A stretch of DNA of 64,000 nt from Bacillus sp. EB600 (GCF_024494385.1 NZ_JAEVLT010000018.1:1-64000), one strand, 5' to 3'. Counted from the first letter of the stretch, positions 28,493 through 38,238 are shown. Program-made: numbers and translations. Notes: generated from the letters alone by a model not told the origin.

Positions 28493-28852
28493 TTAAAATA
28501 TCTGCTCTACTTTTCCGACCATTTCATCTCCGTAATTTCCATTCCCTTTAATATTGTTAATGACATATTCCAATTCTTCTTGAAAGGCAATTAATTCAAT
28601 TTGTTCCTCTTCGGAAATGACCATAGCAGGGAATTTATTAATGACAGATTCCTTTAGTGTTGACCATATTGATTCGGGTAGTACGATATATGTATAATCA
28701 TCATGACCTTCCATTAAGTAAATAAATGAAAAATGGTCTGAATCCACAAGGATATGCTCTCTTGGAATTAAACCAGTAATAGCTTCACTTGTGATTAAAT
28801 GTAAACGATTATTTTCTATTTGCGCTGCATCTATTTTAATTGTTTTATTCAT
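28493..28852 (-). CDS. yjbL: Conserved protein YjbL
   Basis: 119 residues, acidic and soluble, beginning MNKTIKIDAAQIENNRLHL. No known catalytic motif is visible. It lies 24 nt upstream of the alarmone synthetase gene on the same strand, with GGAGGTTTTCGA before the ATG, in the position of B. subtilis YjbL. Function unknown. Confidence 0.75.
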   Translation of the reverse strand: MNKTIKIDAAQIENNRLHLITSEAITGLIPREHILVDSDHFSFIYLMEGHDDYTYIVLPESIWSTLKESVINKFPAMVISEEEQIELIAFQEELEYVINNIKGNGNYGDEMVGKVEQIF

Positions 28853-28979
28853 TCGAAAACCTCCCAGATTTACTCTCTTATTTTAACATAATTCGCTCCA
28901 TTCTCCCAAGGATTGCTTTATACCTTTATAATTAAGAATAAGAACATTAGATTATTTTACCGGAAGGAATGAAAACCCT

Positions 28980-29552
28980 TTGTCACAAAACCTTGAAATT
29001 GAATTTAAGAATATGCTTACCAAAGAAGAATATCAAATGCTGATTCATTTTTATCACATTCCTGAAAACGATATTTTTTCGCAGGAAAATCATTATTTTG
29101 ATACATCAGATTTTTTGTTAAAGGATAAAGGGTCTGCATTACGGATACGCCAAAAGGGTGGGGATTATGAATTAACGTTAAAGCAGCCATTTCAAGATGG
29201 ATTACTCGAAACAAATCAACGATTGTCAATCGAGGAAGCGACCCTTGCTATTACAACAGGCAAACTTCCTAATGGAAGTATAAATGAGCTAATCTCAAAT
29301 CTAGATATTCCTTTTTCAAAAATGGAGTATTTCGGATCACTTTTAACCAAAAGAGCTGAATTTTCCTATAAAGAAGGTCTGTTAGTTCTAGACCATAGTT
29401 TCTATTTAAATAAAGAGGATTATGAGTTAGAATACGAAGTAGAAAATTATCAAGACGGTCAGAAACTATTTTTACAGTTTCTTAAGCAGCATAACATCCC
29501 TCAACGGAAAATAAAGAATAAAATCCAGCGGTTTTATGAAGAAAAGCGATAG
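28980..29552 (+). CDS. yjbK: CYTH-domain triphosphatase YjbK
   Basis: 190 residues from TTG 28980. The CYTH signature ExExK reads EIEFK at the N-terminus. Alternating Arg/Lys/Glu strands follow (SALRIRQKGGDYELTLKQP, LVLDHSFYL, YELEYEVENYQ), forming the triphosphate tunnel. It probably hydrolyses inorganic triphosphate or a nucleoside triphosphate. The last codons and the TAG stop (AAG CGA TAG) are part of repeat copy B, which starts at 29542, so the C-terminus was set by the repeat. Confidence 0.88.
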   Translation: MSQNLEIEFKNMLTKEEYQMLIHFYHIPENDIFSQENHYFDTSDFLLKDKGSALRIRQKGGDYELTLKQPFQDGLLETNQRLSIEEATLAITTGKLPNGSINELISNLDIPFSKMEYFGSLLTKRAEFSYKEGLLVLDHSFYLNKEDYELEYEVENYQDGQKLFLQFLKQHNIPQRKIKNKIQRFYEEKR

Positions 29553-29795
29553 CGCCCGTTTAGCGCACGACAGGACTGGGGCCATATCGACTGAGATAAG
29601 GCGAACCTTCAATCAGCGAATGTTTTTCTCTCGCTGATTGTTAGTTGACCCACCGGGTTTTTACGGGCAGTTGAGAATCTACTTCCCGTTAATACGCGGC
29701 AAAGGAAACACGAAGAGCGCAAGCGCATTCGTGCTTGACTTATCGTAGGGAGAGGGGCGAAATACACTAGTCGCTGGGTGATAGAGTCAGACAGT
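29542..29795 (+). repeat. Interspersed modular repeat, copy B (long form)
   Basis: Begins AAAAGCGATAGCGCCCGTTT and ends after TCGCTGGGTGATAGAGTCAG. It has the shared blocks of copy A plus a central block of about 100 bp holding two hairpins, AATCAGCGA/TCGCTGATT and ACGGGCAG/CTTCCCGT. It starts inside the yjbK stop and fills the space to cwlQ. Confidence 0.85.
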
Positions 29796-29839
29796 TGTCA
29801 AAGTTCAAATTAAATAAAAATGATAGGGGGAACTGGTTT

Positions 29840-30442
29840 ATGAATATCGATAAACTTAGAGCTATGTTGGATTTAAAGGCCGTACAAAACTTCAGCACAA
29901 ACAATACTTCAGCTAATGAGACTTCCATGTTTCAAGATATATTAAACGAGATTCTTACAGACGATGAAAGAGCAGAATTTTCGAAACCGCTGAACAGTTC
30001 CCCAGTATCGACAGTAAGTCCGATCGCTATGACCTCTTTGCCACCGCTGTCCTTATTAAATACAACTAGTGATATGGATCAATTGATCAATCAAGCTTCT
30101 CAACAATGCGACTTACCAGCAAAATTAATTAAGGCCGTTATCCAGCATGAATCAAACTTTAATCCGAATGCCCTCAGTAAAGCTGGTGCTTCAGGCTTGA
30201 TGCAATTAATGCCGGCAACAGCTAGATCTCTAGGTGTTAATGATGTCTTTGATCCAGAGCAAAACATCCTCGCCGGCAGTAAATACTTAAAACAAATGCT
30301 TGATAGGTATGATGGCAACCTTGAACTTTCCCTTGCAGCCTATAACGCAGGGCCTGCTAACGTGGATAAATACGGTCGAATTCCCCCATTTAAGGAAACT
30401 GCAAACTATGTTCAAAAAATCACTGACTCTTATTATAGCTAA
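29840..30442 (+). CDS. cwlQ: Lytic transglycosylase/muramidase CwlQ (YjbJ)
   Basis: 200 residues from ATG 29840, preceded by GATAGGGGGAACTGGTTT. The C-terminal SLT domain has the catalytic Glu in VIQHESNFNP, followed by GLMQLMPATARSLGV and LAAYNAGPANVDKYG. The N-terminal 95 residues are Ser/Thr/Asn-rich with no clear signal peptide, as in B. subtilis YjbJ (CwlQ). It should cleave the glycan strand of peptidoglycan. It follows repeat copy B and precedes the globin gene. Confidence 0.88.
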   Translation: MNIDKLRAMLDLKAVQNFSTNNTSANETSMFQDILNEILTDDERAEFSKPLNSSPVSTVSPIAMTSLPPLSLLNTTSDMDQLINQASQQCDLPAKLIKAVIQHESNFNPNALSKAGASGLMQLMPATARSLGVNDVFDPEQNILAGSKYLKQMLDRYDGNLELSLAAYNAGPANVDKYGRIPPFKETANYVQKITDSYYS

Positions 30443-30592
30443 GTCCTCCCCCCTGTTTCTGTAACAGGGGTTATTTGTGTTATAGAATAGGTTAGAATAT
30501 TACAAAATAGCTTTTTAGAGGCTATTTATTTGAGATATAAAAGGGGCATTGCTAAAATAATGATATAGACACAAAATAAAGGAGTAATCAAC

Positions 30593-31000
30593 ATGATCGA
30601 GAAAAATACCACACCATTTGATGCCATCGGTGAGGAAAACTTGCACCGTCTTATTGACACTTTTTACGGCTTGGTTGGACAACATCCTGATCTTTCTCCT
30701 ATATTCCCAGACGATCTAACAGAAACTGCAAGAAAACAAAAGCAATTTCTAACACAATATTTAGGTGGTCCGCCCATATACACCGAAGAACATGGTCACC
30801 CAATGCTGCGTGCACGTCACATGCCTTTTCCGGTTACTCCAAAACGGGCAAATGCTTGGTTATCCTGCATGCGTCAAGCAATCGAAAGGGTTGGTTTAGA
30901 GGGTCCCATCAAAGATGAATTTTATTCCCGGCTTTATTTAACTGCCCAGCACATGATTAATACTCCAGATGATCAAGACTTACTTGGTGACAATCTGTGA
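30593..31000 (+). CDS. yjbI: Truncated hemoglobin, group II (YjbI)
   Basis: 135 residues. Globin landmarks are FYGLVGQHPDLSPIFP, TQYLGGPPIYTEEHGHP and RARHMPF (the proximal His region), with a Trp in ANAWLSC as expected for group II. It binds heme and O2 or NO. Its TGA overlaps the GTG start of spxH by four bases, so the two are translationally coupled as in B. subtilis yjbIH. Confidence 0.92.
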   Translation: MIEKNTTPFDAIGEENLHRLIDTFYGLVGQHPDLSPIFPDDLTETARKQKQFLTQYLGGPPIYTEEHGHPMLRARHMPFPVTPKRANAWLSCMRQAIERVGLEGPIKDEFYSRLYLTAQHMINTPDDQDLLGDNL

Positions 31001-31863
31001 AGAACCAAGATCAATTGTTTACCGCTCATCATTGTTTTGGCAGCGATAAAAAGCCTGTGGAAATATACTTTTTTATTGACCCTGTTTGTGCCGAATGCTG
31101 GGCGCTTGAGCCAATCTTAAAGAAACTGCAAATCGAATACGGACGATACTTTTCTCTAAAACATGTGCTAAATGGGAAATTAGCAGATTTAAATGTAAGG
31201 AAAAAAAAGAAGTGCGACAATCGAATAGATTCTTTAGAAAAAACAACAAGTGCAGGGTGGTCTTGTGATAAGGAGATTTGGTTGGGGAATCCTGTCCATT
31301 CTCCATTTATTGCCTCAATTGCGATAAAGGCGGCAGAATTACAAGGAAGAAAAGCAGGAAACCGATTTTTGCGGATATTTCAAGAGATCCTTTTTTTGGA
31401 AAAGAAAAATATTACCAACTTTGAAGTTTTACAGGAATGTGCCGATAAGGCAGGATTAGATGTTGATGAGTTTATTTCAGATATTCATTCAAAAAGTGCT
31501 GCTAAAGCATTCCAGTGTGATTTAAAAATCACTTCTGAAATGGATGTTCATGAAATTCCCACTCTCGTTTTCTTTAATGAAAATGCTGAAGAAGAAGGAA
31601 TTAAAATAGCTGGTGTGTATCCTTATGAAATTTATGTCCAAATTCTCGAGGAGATGCTTTCCGAGCAGCCACACCAATCATCGCCGCCACCACTAGAAGC
31701 TTTTATTAAATTTTTTAGACTTGTTGCATCCCAGGATATTGCAACTGTTTATAACATGTCGATTGCTCAAGTAGAACGTGAAATGAAAAAATTACTGTTA
31801 AAACAAAAAGTCGAACAAATCTCCGCAAGAAACGGAAAATTCTGGAGATATATAGAGGAATAG
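30997..31863 (+). CDS. spxH: ClpXP adaptor protein SpxH (YjbH)
   Basis: 288 residues from a GTG start. A thioredoxin/DsbA-like fold carries Cys31 and Cys34 in DPVCAECWALEP. A helical insertion with several Cys/Lys residues follows, and the C-terminal segment ends RNGKFWRYIEE. YjbH binds Spx and speeds its degradation by ClpXP; disulfide stress inactivates it. Spx itself is encoded at 38239. Coupled to yjbI upstream and ends before a strong terminator. Confidence 0.92.
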   Translation: MKNQDQLFTAHHCFGSDKKPVEIYFFIDPVCAECWALEPILKKLQIEYGRYFSLKHVLNGKLADLNVRKKKKCDNRIDSLEKTTSAGWSCDKEIWLGNPVHSPFIASIAIKAAELQGRKAGNRFLRIFQEILFLEKKNITNFEVLQECADKAGLDVDEFISDIHSKSAAKAFQCDLKITSEMDVHEIPTLVFFNENAEEEGIKIAGVYPYEIYVQILEEMLSEQPHQSSPPPLEAFIKFFRLVASQDIATVYNMSIAQVEREMKKLLLKQKVEQISARNGKFWRYIEE

Positions 31864-31907
31864 CCATCAGTACGTAAAGGATCAGGCTGTTTATTCTTTT
31901 TTAAATG

Positions 31908-31944
31908 AAAAAGACCCCAGCAAACGGTGCTTAGGGTCTTTTTT
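31908..31944 (+). terminator. spxH terminator
   Basis: AAAAAGACCC with GGGTCTTTTTT enclosing a short GCA/TGC step. T-run on the plus strand, 45 nt after the spxH stop. Confidence 0.85.
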
Positions 31945-32164
31945 CTATAAATATACGAACAAAGGGGATGGGAGAAATTTTTCACGGTCAAACAAAGGGG
32001 TATATGTTTGTTGTGATCAACTTCACGTACATACTATAACATGGGAACATAGAGGATTCAACAGCCTTGTGTTTCATTTCACAATATTGTCAAATTCATA
32101 AATTAGGAAGAAGAATTATACAATAGAAATGGAAACACATTATAGGTAAAGGTGGAAAATTAAA

Positions 32165-32338
32165 TTGAGGAAACTTAAAGTTTTCGCGATGTTACTTTTT
32201 ATCCTATGCTCTTTCTTTCTTCATTTGCTGGCAATGTTAGATTCATTCCCCCTGCTGCTAAGTACCCCGCTCTTGTTTAGTTCATTTCTCCTCTTTTTTA
32301 TGATGATTAATCATCAAAGTAAGTTTAAGGGACTTTAA
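32165..32338 (+). CDS. Small membrane protein, 57 residues
   Basis: A TTG start behind AAAGGTGG gives a basic head (RKLKVF) and two hydrophobic helices (MLLFILCSFFLHLLAML and LFSSFLLFFMMI). The tail NHQSKFKGL is charged. It ends just before the pepF terminator. It has no recognised family. The RBS spacing of about ten bases is long, so expression is likely but unproven. Confidence 0.55.
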   Translation: MRKLKVFAMLLFILCSFFLHLLAMLDSFPLLLSTPLLFSSFLLFFMMINHQSKFKGL

Positions 32339-32342
32339 TAAA

Positions 32343-32364
32343 GCAGACTGCCATAGCAGTCTGC
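32343..32364 (-). terminator. pepF terminator
   Basis: GCAGACTG/CAGTCTGC on the minus strand followed by TTTATT, right after the pepF stop. Confidence 0.75.
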
Positions 32365-32371
32365 CCCCCTA

Positions 32372-34192
32372 TTAAGATAACAGTTGTTCCATTTCGGTTA
32401 GCTTTTCTTCAAACACTTTGCAGGCATTTCTGACTGGTTCGGAGCTATTCATATCAACCCCAGCTTTCTTCAGCACTTCGATTGGGTAATCTGAGCTTCC
32501 AGCGCTTAAGAATTCTTTAATATAGCGATTGACTGCTGGATCGCCTTCTTCTAAAATCTGCTTACTTAATGCGGTTGCAGCACTGAAACCGGTCGCATAT
32601 TGATAGACATAATAATTGTAGTAAAAATGAGGGATTCTCGCCCATTCTAAACCAATTTCTTCATCAATAACGATATCTTCCTCACCATAATACTTTTTAT
32701 TTAAAGCATAATATTCGCTTGTTAACAAATCTGCTGTTAAGGCTTCGTTATTTTGCGCTTTTTGATGGATTAAATGCTCATACTCAGCAAACATTGTTTG
32801 GCGGAACACCGTGCCCCTAAAGCCTTCTAAATAATGATTCAACAAATAAATCCGTTTTTGCTCATCATCAATTGTCTTTAATAAATGATCATTTAATAAT
32901 GCTTCATTGCAGGTTGAAGCAACCTCAGCAACGAAAATAGAATAATCACCATATGGATACTGCTGCGTTTTACGAGTGAAATAGCTATGAACAGAATGCC
33001 CAAATTCATGGACTAACGTAAACAGGTTATTCACATTATCCTGCCAGTTCAAGAGGATATACGGATTTGTTCCATATGCACCTGATGAATAGGCGCCACT
33101 GCGTTTCCCTTTATTTTCATGAACATCCACCCAGCGATTCTCAAAGCCAGTTTTTAAAACTTGTAAGTATTCTTCTCCTAATGGTGCAAGACCTTTTAAA
33201 ATAATCTCCTTTGCTTCATCGTACTTAATTTCCATTTTCACATCTTTAACAAGCGGTGTATATAAATCATACATATGCAGTTCGTTTAGACCTAACACCT
33301 TCTTGCGCAGTTTAATATAACGCTGTAATAAAGGAAGATTTTCATTAACTGTTTGAACAAGGTTATCATAAACACTCTCTGGAATATTGTTTGAAGACAA
33401 TGCAGCCTCCCTTGCAGAGCTATACTTTCTAACCCTCGCATTAAAATTGTCCTTTTTCACGTTACCGCTTAATGTGCTTGCAAAGGTATTTCGGTAATGT
33501 CCGTAGGTATCATAAACTGCTTTAAAGGCGTCATGCCGAACCCGCCCGTCTGCACTCTCGAGAAAACGGCTGTATCTCCCATGGGTAACCTCGACTTCGT
33601 TTCCATTTTCATCTTTAATCGAAGGAAACTCCAAGTCCGCATTGTTTAACATCCCAAATGTATTGCTTGAAGCGTTCATGACCTCTCCTGCTTCAGCTAA
33701 TAATGCCTCCATCTCTGCAGAAAGAACATGCGGCCTTTGCAAATTGATTTCCTCGAGAGCATGTTTATACAATTGTAATTCTGATTTTTGCTTTAAAAAG
33801 TCAGTTATTTTTCCTTCGTCAATGGAAAGAATTTCAGGAACAATATAGGCTAGTTGGCTTGCAGCCTGTGAGTACAGATTCTTCATCCTGTCGTCCAAGC
33901 CTTGATAAAATGAATTCGTAGTGTCCTGGTCATATCTCATATGTGAATAAGCATAAAGTTTTCCAATTCTCTCAAGCAGCTTGTCTTGATTCTGAAGAGC
34001 TTGAAAGAGTGTATCAGCACTTTCAGCAAGCTTTCCTTCGAACTTCTTTACTTCTGGGATTAAGTTTTTAACTTCCTGGAATTCTTTTTCCCATTCCTCA
34101 TCACTTGGAAAAATATCTTCCAATTTCCACGTTTCTTCTGTTGGAATTTCACTTCTAGCAGGAAGTGACTTTACTGCAGCTTCATTTGTCAT
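32372..34192 (-). CDS. pepF: Oligoendopeptidase F
   Basis: 606 residues from the second ATG (34192), which GGAGG precedes at good spacing. The M3 metallopeptidase site is VHEFGHSVHSYF, with the downstream Glu in FVAEVASTCNEAL. Length and the N-terminal TWKLEDIFPSDEEW fit PepF. It cleaves short peptides in the cytosol; in B. subtilis it affects sporulation signalling peptides when overproduced. It stands 184 nt downstream of coiA on the same strand. Confidence 0.93.
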   Translation of the reverse strand: MTNEAAVKSLPARSEIPTEETWKLEDIFPSDEEWEKEFQEVKNLIPEVKKFEGKLAESADTLFQALQNQDKLLERIGKLYAYSHMRYDQDTTNSFYQGLDDRMKNLYSQAASQLAYIVPEILSIDEGKITDFLKQKSELQLYKHALEEINLQRPHVLSAEMEALLAEAGEVMNASSNTFGMLNNADLEFPSIKDENGNEVEVTHGRYSRFLESADGRVRHDAFKAVYDTYGHYRNTFASTLSGNVKKDNFNARVRKYSSAREAALSSNNIPESVYDNLVQTVNENLPLLQRYIKLRKKVLGLNELHMYDLYTPLVKDVKMEIKYDEAKEIILKGLAPLGEEYLQVLKTGFENRWVDVHENKGKRSGAYSSGAYGTNPYILLNWQDNVNNLFTLVHEFGHSVHSYFTRKTQQYPYGDYSIFVAEVASTCNEALLNDHLLKTIDDEQKRIYLLNHYLEGFRGTVFRQTMFAEYEHLIHQKAQNNEALTADLLTSEYYALNKKYYGEEDIVIDEEIGLEWARIPHFYYNYYVYQYATGFSAATALSKQILEEGDPAVNRYIKEFLSAGSSDYPIEVLKKAGVDMNSSEPVRNACKVFEEKLTEMEQLLS

Positions 34193-34375
34193 ATACATCC
34201 TCCATTCATTGAAAAAAATTTTTTCCCCTTTAGTTTATATCAATTATTCAAAACTAAAGGAAAAAACGATTCTAGCCTTAAGAAAATCGATAGTCATTAT
34301 ATATTCTCCACTTATCCCCTGCAGCCCTTTAAAATTGATAACATATCCTTTTTTATTATACCCATTCGCTTTCTT

Positions 34376-35572
34376 TCATTTATTCTTTTCAAAGATTTGG
34401 CGATTTTTTGTGAAAAATTGAAGGGTTAGTAGTTCCTTCTCCCGATTCGTTAGAGGGATATCCAAGCATCTTTGTACTTGATAAAAATTGTTCATTTTTT
34501 TCACTAACACGCCAAGCTTCTCTAACAAGCGGGTATAGTCGATAAAAGCTTCTAATGGTTTATGTTTTTGTATCTGAGGAAATTGTCGAGGGACAATTTC
34601 ATTTTTCTTTATTCGCTTTGCCAAACTCCTTTCTATTTGCTGTATACTAATATATTCTCCAGGAAGCTTATTTCGCAAAACATCAAGATAGTAATAAGCT
34701 TGCCATATAAATGGAGGGGTTTGAAAGTATAATCCATGGGGAACCGGCAGACCAATTTCAGGGGGAAACAAAAAGAAATTAAGGCGATTGTTATATACTT
34801 CAGTAAAAAAACGTCTCTGGTGGACGCTGGGATATACAGACCAATTCAGTTTATACTTTGCACTGGCGGATATCCATTGATCTACATTCAACTTTGGCAC
34901 TAATTTTGGCTCTAACAAAGCTGCAAGCTTTACTTTTTCAATTGGATTTGCAATTTTTTTAAGAAATACATTTTTTATGGAATACGGGAAGATTGAATAA
35001 AGGATTGTAATTATATTTTGATCTGGGGAAAAGCTGGGGATAAATAATTGACCATCCTTGGTCCGGCGCAAAAATAAATAGTGGAAGTTGGTTAAGCTTT
35101 CAGTGCGAAGTTTTTCCTTCAGATTATTGCCTCCAATAATCCATAATGGTGTATAACCGTGAGAAAAATAGTTTTCCGTTCTCTTTTTAAACAATTGTTC
35201 AGAAATGGTTGAACATTGAAACTCTAATGCGTATTTTCGGCCGTTATCATAAAAGAGAATATCTGGCCGCTGCTGAATTTCACGATCATAAAACTCCAGT
35301 ACCGCCGGAACTTTTTGCTGCCTTAGCCACTGATAAAGCCTAAGTTTTCCTTCCATATGGTACTCCGTTTCATTTTCGTAAAAGTCACGGCAGTTTCCAC
35401 CCTTCTTATGAGAAAAATGATAAATCTTCCTTTCCCCTAATTTAAGAATCACCCTCTCCTCACAAATCGGGCAAAAAAATTCCTCTTTCTGTCGAAGTGC
35501 TACCAGGGTTTCTTTCTTGAATGGGTAACCAAGACAAACCTTTTTTCCATTTTTCGTTTTTGCCATTAACAT
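34376..35572 (-). CDS. coiA: Competence protein CoiA
   Basis: 398 residues from ATG 35572; two GTG codons a few bases upstream are alternatives. The N-terminus has CPICEERVILKLGERKIYHF, then SHKKGGNC, a Cys2/His-type site. A PD-(D/E)xK-like nuclease core follows: EGKLRLYQWL, QQRPDILFYD and YALEFQCSTI. CoiA handles incoming DNA during transformation with RecA/DprA. Its N-terminal module resembles that of the helicase at 16827. Same strand as mecA and pepF. Confidence 0.88.
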   Translation of the reverse strand: MLMAKTKNGKKVCLGYPFKKETLVALRQKEEFFCPICEERVILKLGERKIYHFSHKKGGNCRDFYENETEYHMEGKLRLYQWLRQQKVPAVLEFYDREIQQRPDILFYDNGRKYALEFQCSTISEQLFKKRTENYFSHGYTPLWIIGGNNLKEKLRTESLTNFHYLFLRRTKDGQLFIPSFSPDQNIITILYSIFPYSIKNVFLKKIANPIEKVKLAALLEPKLVPKLNVDQWISASAKYKLNWSVYPSVHQRRFFTEVYNNRLNFFLFPPEIGLPVPHGLYFQTPPFIWQAYYYLDVLRNKLPGEYISIQQIERSLAKRIKKNEIVPRQFPQIQKHKPLEAFIDYTRLLEKLGVLVKKMNNFYQVQRCLDIPLTNREKELLTLQFFTKNRQIFEKNK

Positions 35573-35675
35573 ATTACTGCTCACCACCCTTTTCATACAT
35601 TTCGGTTCATCATAATGAAAATCCTTCCGAAAATAAAAAAAAGCGGTTCATAATTTTGAATCCGCTAAGGTAAAC

Positions 35676-37154
35676 CTATAGAAGTGGTGATAAAAGTCTT
35701 GCAGTCGACTCTAGCAACCGGATTCCTAAATTCCTTTCTCTGAATATCTCCAGATCCAGTTGTTCCGAATCCTTTAGATCATTTAGATATTCTGTAACCA
35801 ATTTTTGCGTACTTTTTGTACGGTATAAGAAAGCATTCACCTCAAAATTTAGATGAAAGCTGCGCATATCCATATTAGAAGTACCGATCGACGCAAGTTC
35901 ATGATCAACAATGACGATTTTGCTATGCATAAAGCCTCGTTGATACTCATAAACCTTTACACCTGCTTCGAGAAGTTCAGGAAAATAAGAGCGGGAAGCA
36001 TGAAAAACAATCCGTTTATCAGGACGATTGGGTACTAACAACCGGACATCAACTCCACTTAAAGCTGCTATTTTGATTGCTGAGAAAATATCCTCATCAG
36101 GAATGAAATAGGGTGAAGCAATCCAAACGGATTTTTTTGCTGAGGTGATCATCGCAAAGAAAATATTTTTTATAACACTCCACTCATTATCCGGTCCACC
36201 TGCAATTAATTGAACACCGCCATGACTTTTATCACTTGACTGAGGCGACAAATATTCCGCTGTTAAAAAGCTGTAATTTGTCATATAATACCAATCCTGC
36301 AAAAAGATAAGCTGGAGCGTTCGAACTGCTTCCCCTTTTAACATCAAATGAGTATCCCGCCAAAATCCAATCTGTTTATCCCTTCCTAAATATTCATCCC
36401 CAATGTTTAAACCACCGACAAACCCCACATTACCATCGATAACAATGATCTTCCGATGGTTGCGAAAATTAAACTTACTATTCAAAAACGGCATCCTAAC
36501 TGGTCCAAATGGAACTGTTTCTATTCCAGAATTTCGTAGTTCCGCAATATATTTTTTGGATAACTTCCATGACCCAACAGCATCAAACATAAAGCGAATC
36601 TTAACCCCTTGTTTCGCTTTCTCGATTAAGATATTTTTTATCTGCTCTCCAATATGGTCATTGCGGATAATATAATATTCGAGATGAATATGATGTTTTG
36701 CTTTTTTCAATTCCTTAAGTATATGGTAAAAGGTTTCCTCTCCATTTGTTAATGTTTTTGTTGCTGTATCAAAGGATATTGGACTATTCCCAAGTTTTTG
36801 TGCCAATGTAAATAATCTGCTCTGTTGAATCCCGAACTGAACTGCTTTTTCCTCACTTCTTGGATTATTTTCACCTTCTACTGTTAAGAAGGCCTGCTTA
36901 TCAAGGAAGTATTTTTTTTTATACATCCGTTCCTTCCGGTAACTGCGTCCAAACAGCAGATAAAAAATAAATCCCACAAGCGGGAAGCTTCCTAATACCA
37001 CTAACCATGTTAATGTCTGTGTTGGATGGCGATTTTCAAGGAAAATAACAAATCCGATAAAGATAACGGAAAGCGTGATCAATAAACTTAAATAACTAAA
37101 AATCCCACCTTGCAAGTCATCCTTAAAAACAAATACAAGGAAACTTACAATCAC
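35676..37154 (-). CDS. Cardiolipin synthase (phospholipase D family)
   Basis: 492 residues counted from a GTG. Two membrane helices at the N-terminus are followed by two HKD motifs, HRKIIVIDGNVGFVGG and HSKIVIVDHELASIGT. It condenses two phosphatidylglycerols to cardiolipin. The start is uncertain: the GTG at 37154 has no RBS, while GGGTGAG lies upstream of in-frame ATT (37190) and CTG (37187) codons. These would add up to 12 hydrophobic residues. It is the Cls type usually placed between mecA and coiA in this group. Confidence 0.9.
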   Translation of the reverse strand: MIVSFLVFVFKDDLQGGIFSYLSLLITLSVIFIGFVIFLENRHPTQTLTWLVVLGSFPLVGFIFYLLFGRSYRKERMYKKKYFLDKQAFLTVEGENNPRSEEKAVQFGIQQSRLFTLAQKLGNSPISFDTATKTLTNGEETFYHILKELKKAKHHIHLEYYIIRNDHIGEQIKNILIEKAKQGVKIRFMFDAVGSWKLSKKYIAELRNSGIETVPFGPVRMPFLNSKFNFRNHRKIIVIDGNVGFVGGLNIGDEYLGRDKQIGFWRDTHLMLKGEAVRTLQLIFLQDWYYMTNYSFLTAEYLSPQSSDKSHGGVQLIAGGPDNEWSVIKNIFFAMITSAKKSVWIASPYFIPDEDIFSAIKIAALSGVDVRLLVPNRPDKRIVFHASRSYFPELLEAGVKVYEYQRGFMHSKIVIVDHELASIGTSNMDMRSFHLNFEVNAFLYRTKSTQKLVTEYLNDLKDSEQLDLEIFRERNLGIRLLESTARLLSPLL

Positions 37155-37240
37155 CAGAAATAAAATAACCCTAACTGTATTTTTCAGAATTACTCACCCG
37201 CCTACCGAACCTCTTTACTATTTAGGATAATGGTAAAAAA

Positions 37241-37266
37241 AACCGATTTCAATAACGAAATCGGTT
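37241..37266 (-). terminator. mecA terminator
   Basis: AACCGATTTC/GAAATCGGTT with a run of T on the minus strand, directly after the mecA stop. Confidence 0.88.
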
Positions 37267-37271
37267 ACTAA

Positions 37272-37937
37272 CTAATCAAAGTGTTTTCTTAATTCTGAAA
37301 AAACATTCTCCGAAATCAGTTCTTTTCCATACTCCTGAATTCTATGAATCGTTAATGATGTCTCATATCCATATTCAAGAAGAACACTTAAAATATCATC
37401 AATTTCATCTTCGTCAATTAAATCCTCAGGAAATTCTACATATAAGTAGTATTTTCCCTCAAAGTAAAAAAGCTTCGTCAATAGGTCATCAAGTTCTGAC
37501 CGTTTTGACAACATAATGACGTCCTCAAAATCCTGAAAAGCAAGTAAAAATTCAAGAATATCTTCCTCTTCAAGTAGTTCATCATCATGAGAACCACGGG
37601 GATTGAGATGATGGTCTAAAAGATCCTCAATTCTCTCATCGACTGGAATATCCTTATCACCGGGAATGGGCAATTCAAATTTTTGTCCATCCTTAGAAAT
37701 CTGGGCTTTTGTAACTAAAATTTCCAATCCCTTTTCTAATGCTTGGACCTGAATCCAAAGTGGACCCTCAACCGTAAATTCTTCCTCTTGATGGACTTCC
37801 TCCATCATTTCCCAAAAAAGTTCTTCGCTCCGCTCACGATTATACCAAATTTCTTCCCGATCGAAGCCTCTATCTTCTATATCAACGTATGAAATATAAA
37901 ACTTAACTGTATTTTCATTTATACGTTCTATATCCAT
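37272..37937 (-). CDS. mecA: Adaptor protein MecA
   Basis: 221 residues. MDIERINENTVKFYISYVDIEDRGF is the conserved substrate-binding N-domain. An acidic linker (residues about 90-135) and the C-terminal ClpC-binding domain (YYLYVEFPEDLIDEDEIDDI) follow. MecA delivers ComK and other proteins to ClpCP. RBS GGAAGGGAG precedes the ATG. It is monocistronic with its own terminator. Confidence 0.93.
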   Translation of the reverse strand: MDIERINENTVKFYISYVDIEDRGFDREEIWYNRERSEELFWEMMEEVHQEEEFTVEGPLWIQVQALEKGLEILVTKAQISKDGQKFELPIPGDKDIPVDERIEDLLDHHLNPRGSHDDELLEEEDILEFLLAFQDFEDVIMLSKRSELDDLLTKLFYFEGKYYLYVEFPEDLIDEDEIDDILSVLLEYGYETSLTIHRIQEYGKELISENVFSELRKHFD

Positions 37938-38207
37938 CGATCTTTCTCCCTTCCGTTTCCAGATTGAAGGGACTAAATACCCCCAAGCAGACGATACTGG
38001 ATACCATTTACCCTTTATTAAAGGTTTTATTTAGTGCTAACATAAAGGTATACTCTTGTACTTATATTTTATGACAAAACCGATAATAAGGGAAATAAAA
38101 TATCTAGAAAATTTATTTTTTCTAGATACCCATTGATTCATTCTATAATAACAAAAATACACTTACATCACAAATTCAAAGCTCCGAAAAGGTCCTAAAG
38201 ATAAAAC

Positions 38208-38233
38208 AAAAGACCTCCTAAAGAAGGCCTTTT
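38208..38233 (-). terminator. spx terminator
   Basis: AAAAGGCCT/AGGTCTTTT on the minus strand, one G-U pair, followed by GTTTTATC. It begins 5 nt after the spx stop. Confidence 0.7.
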
Positions 38234-38238
38234 GCATT

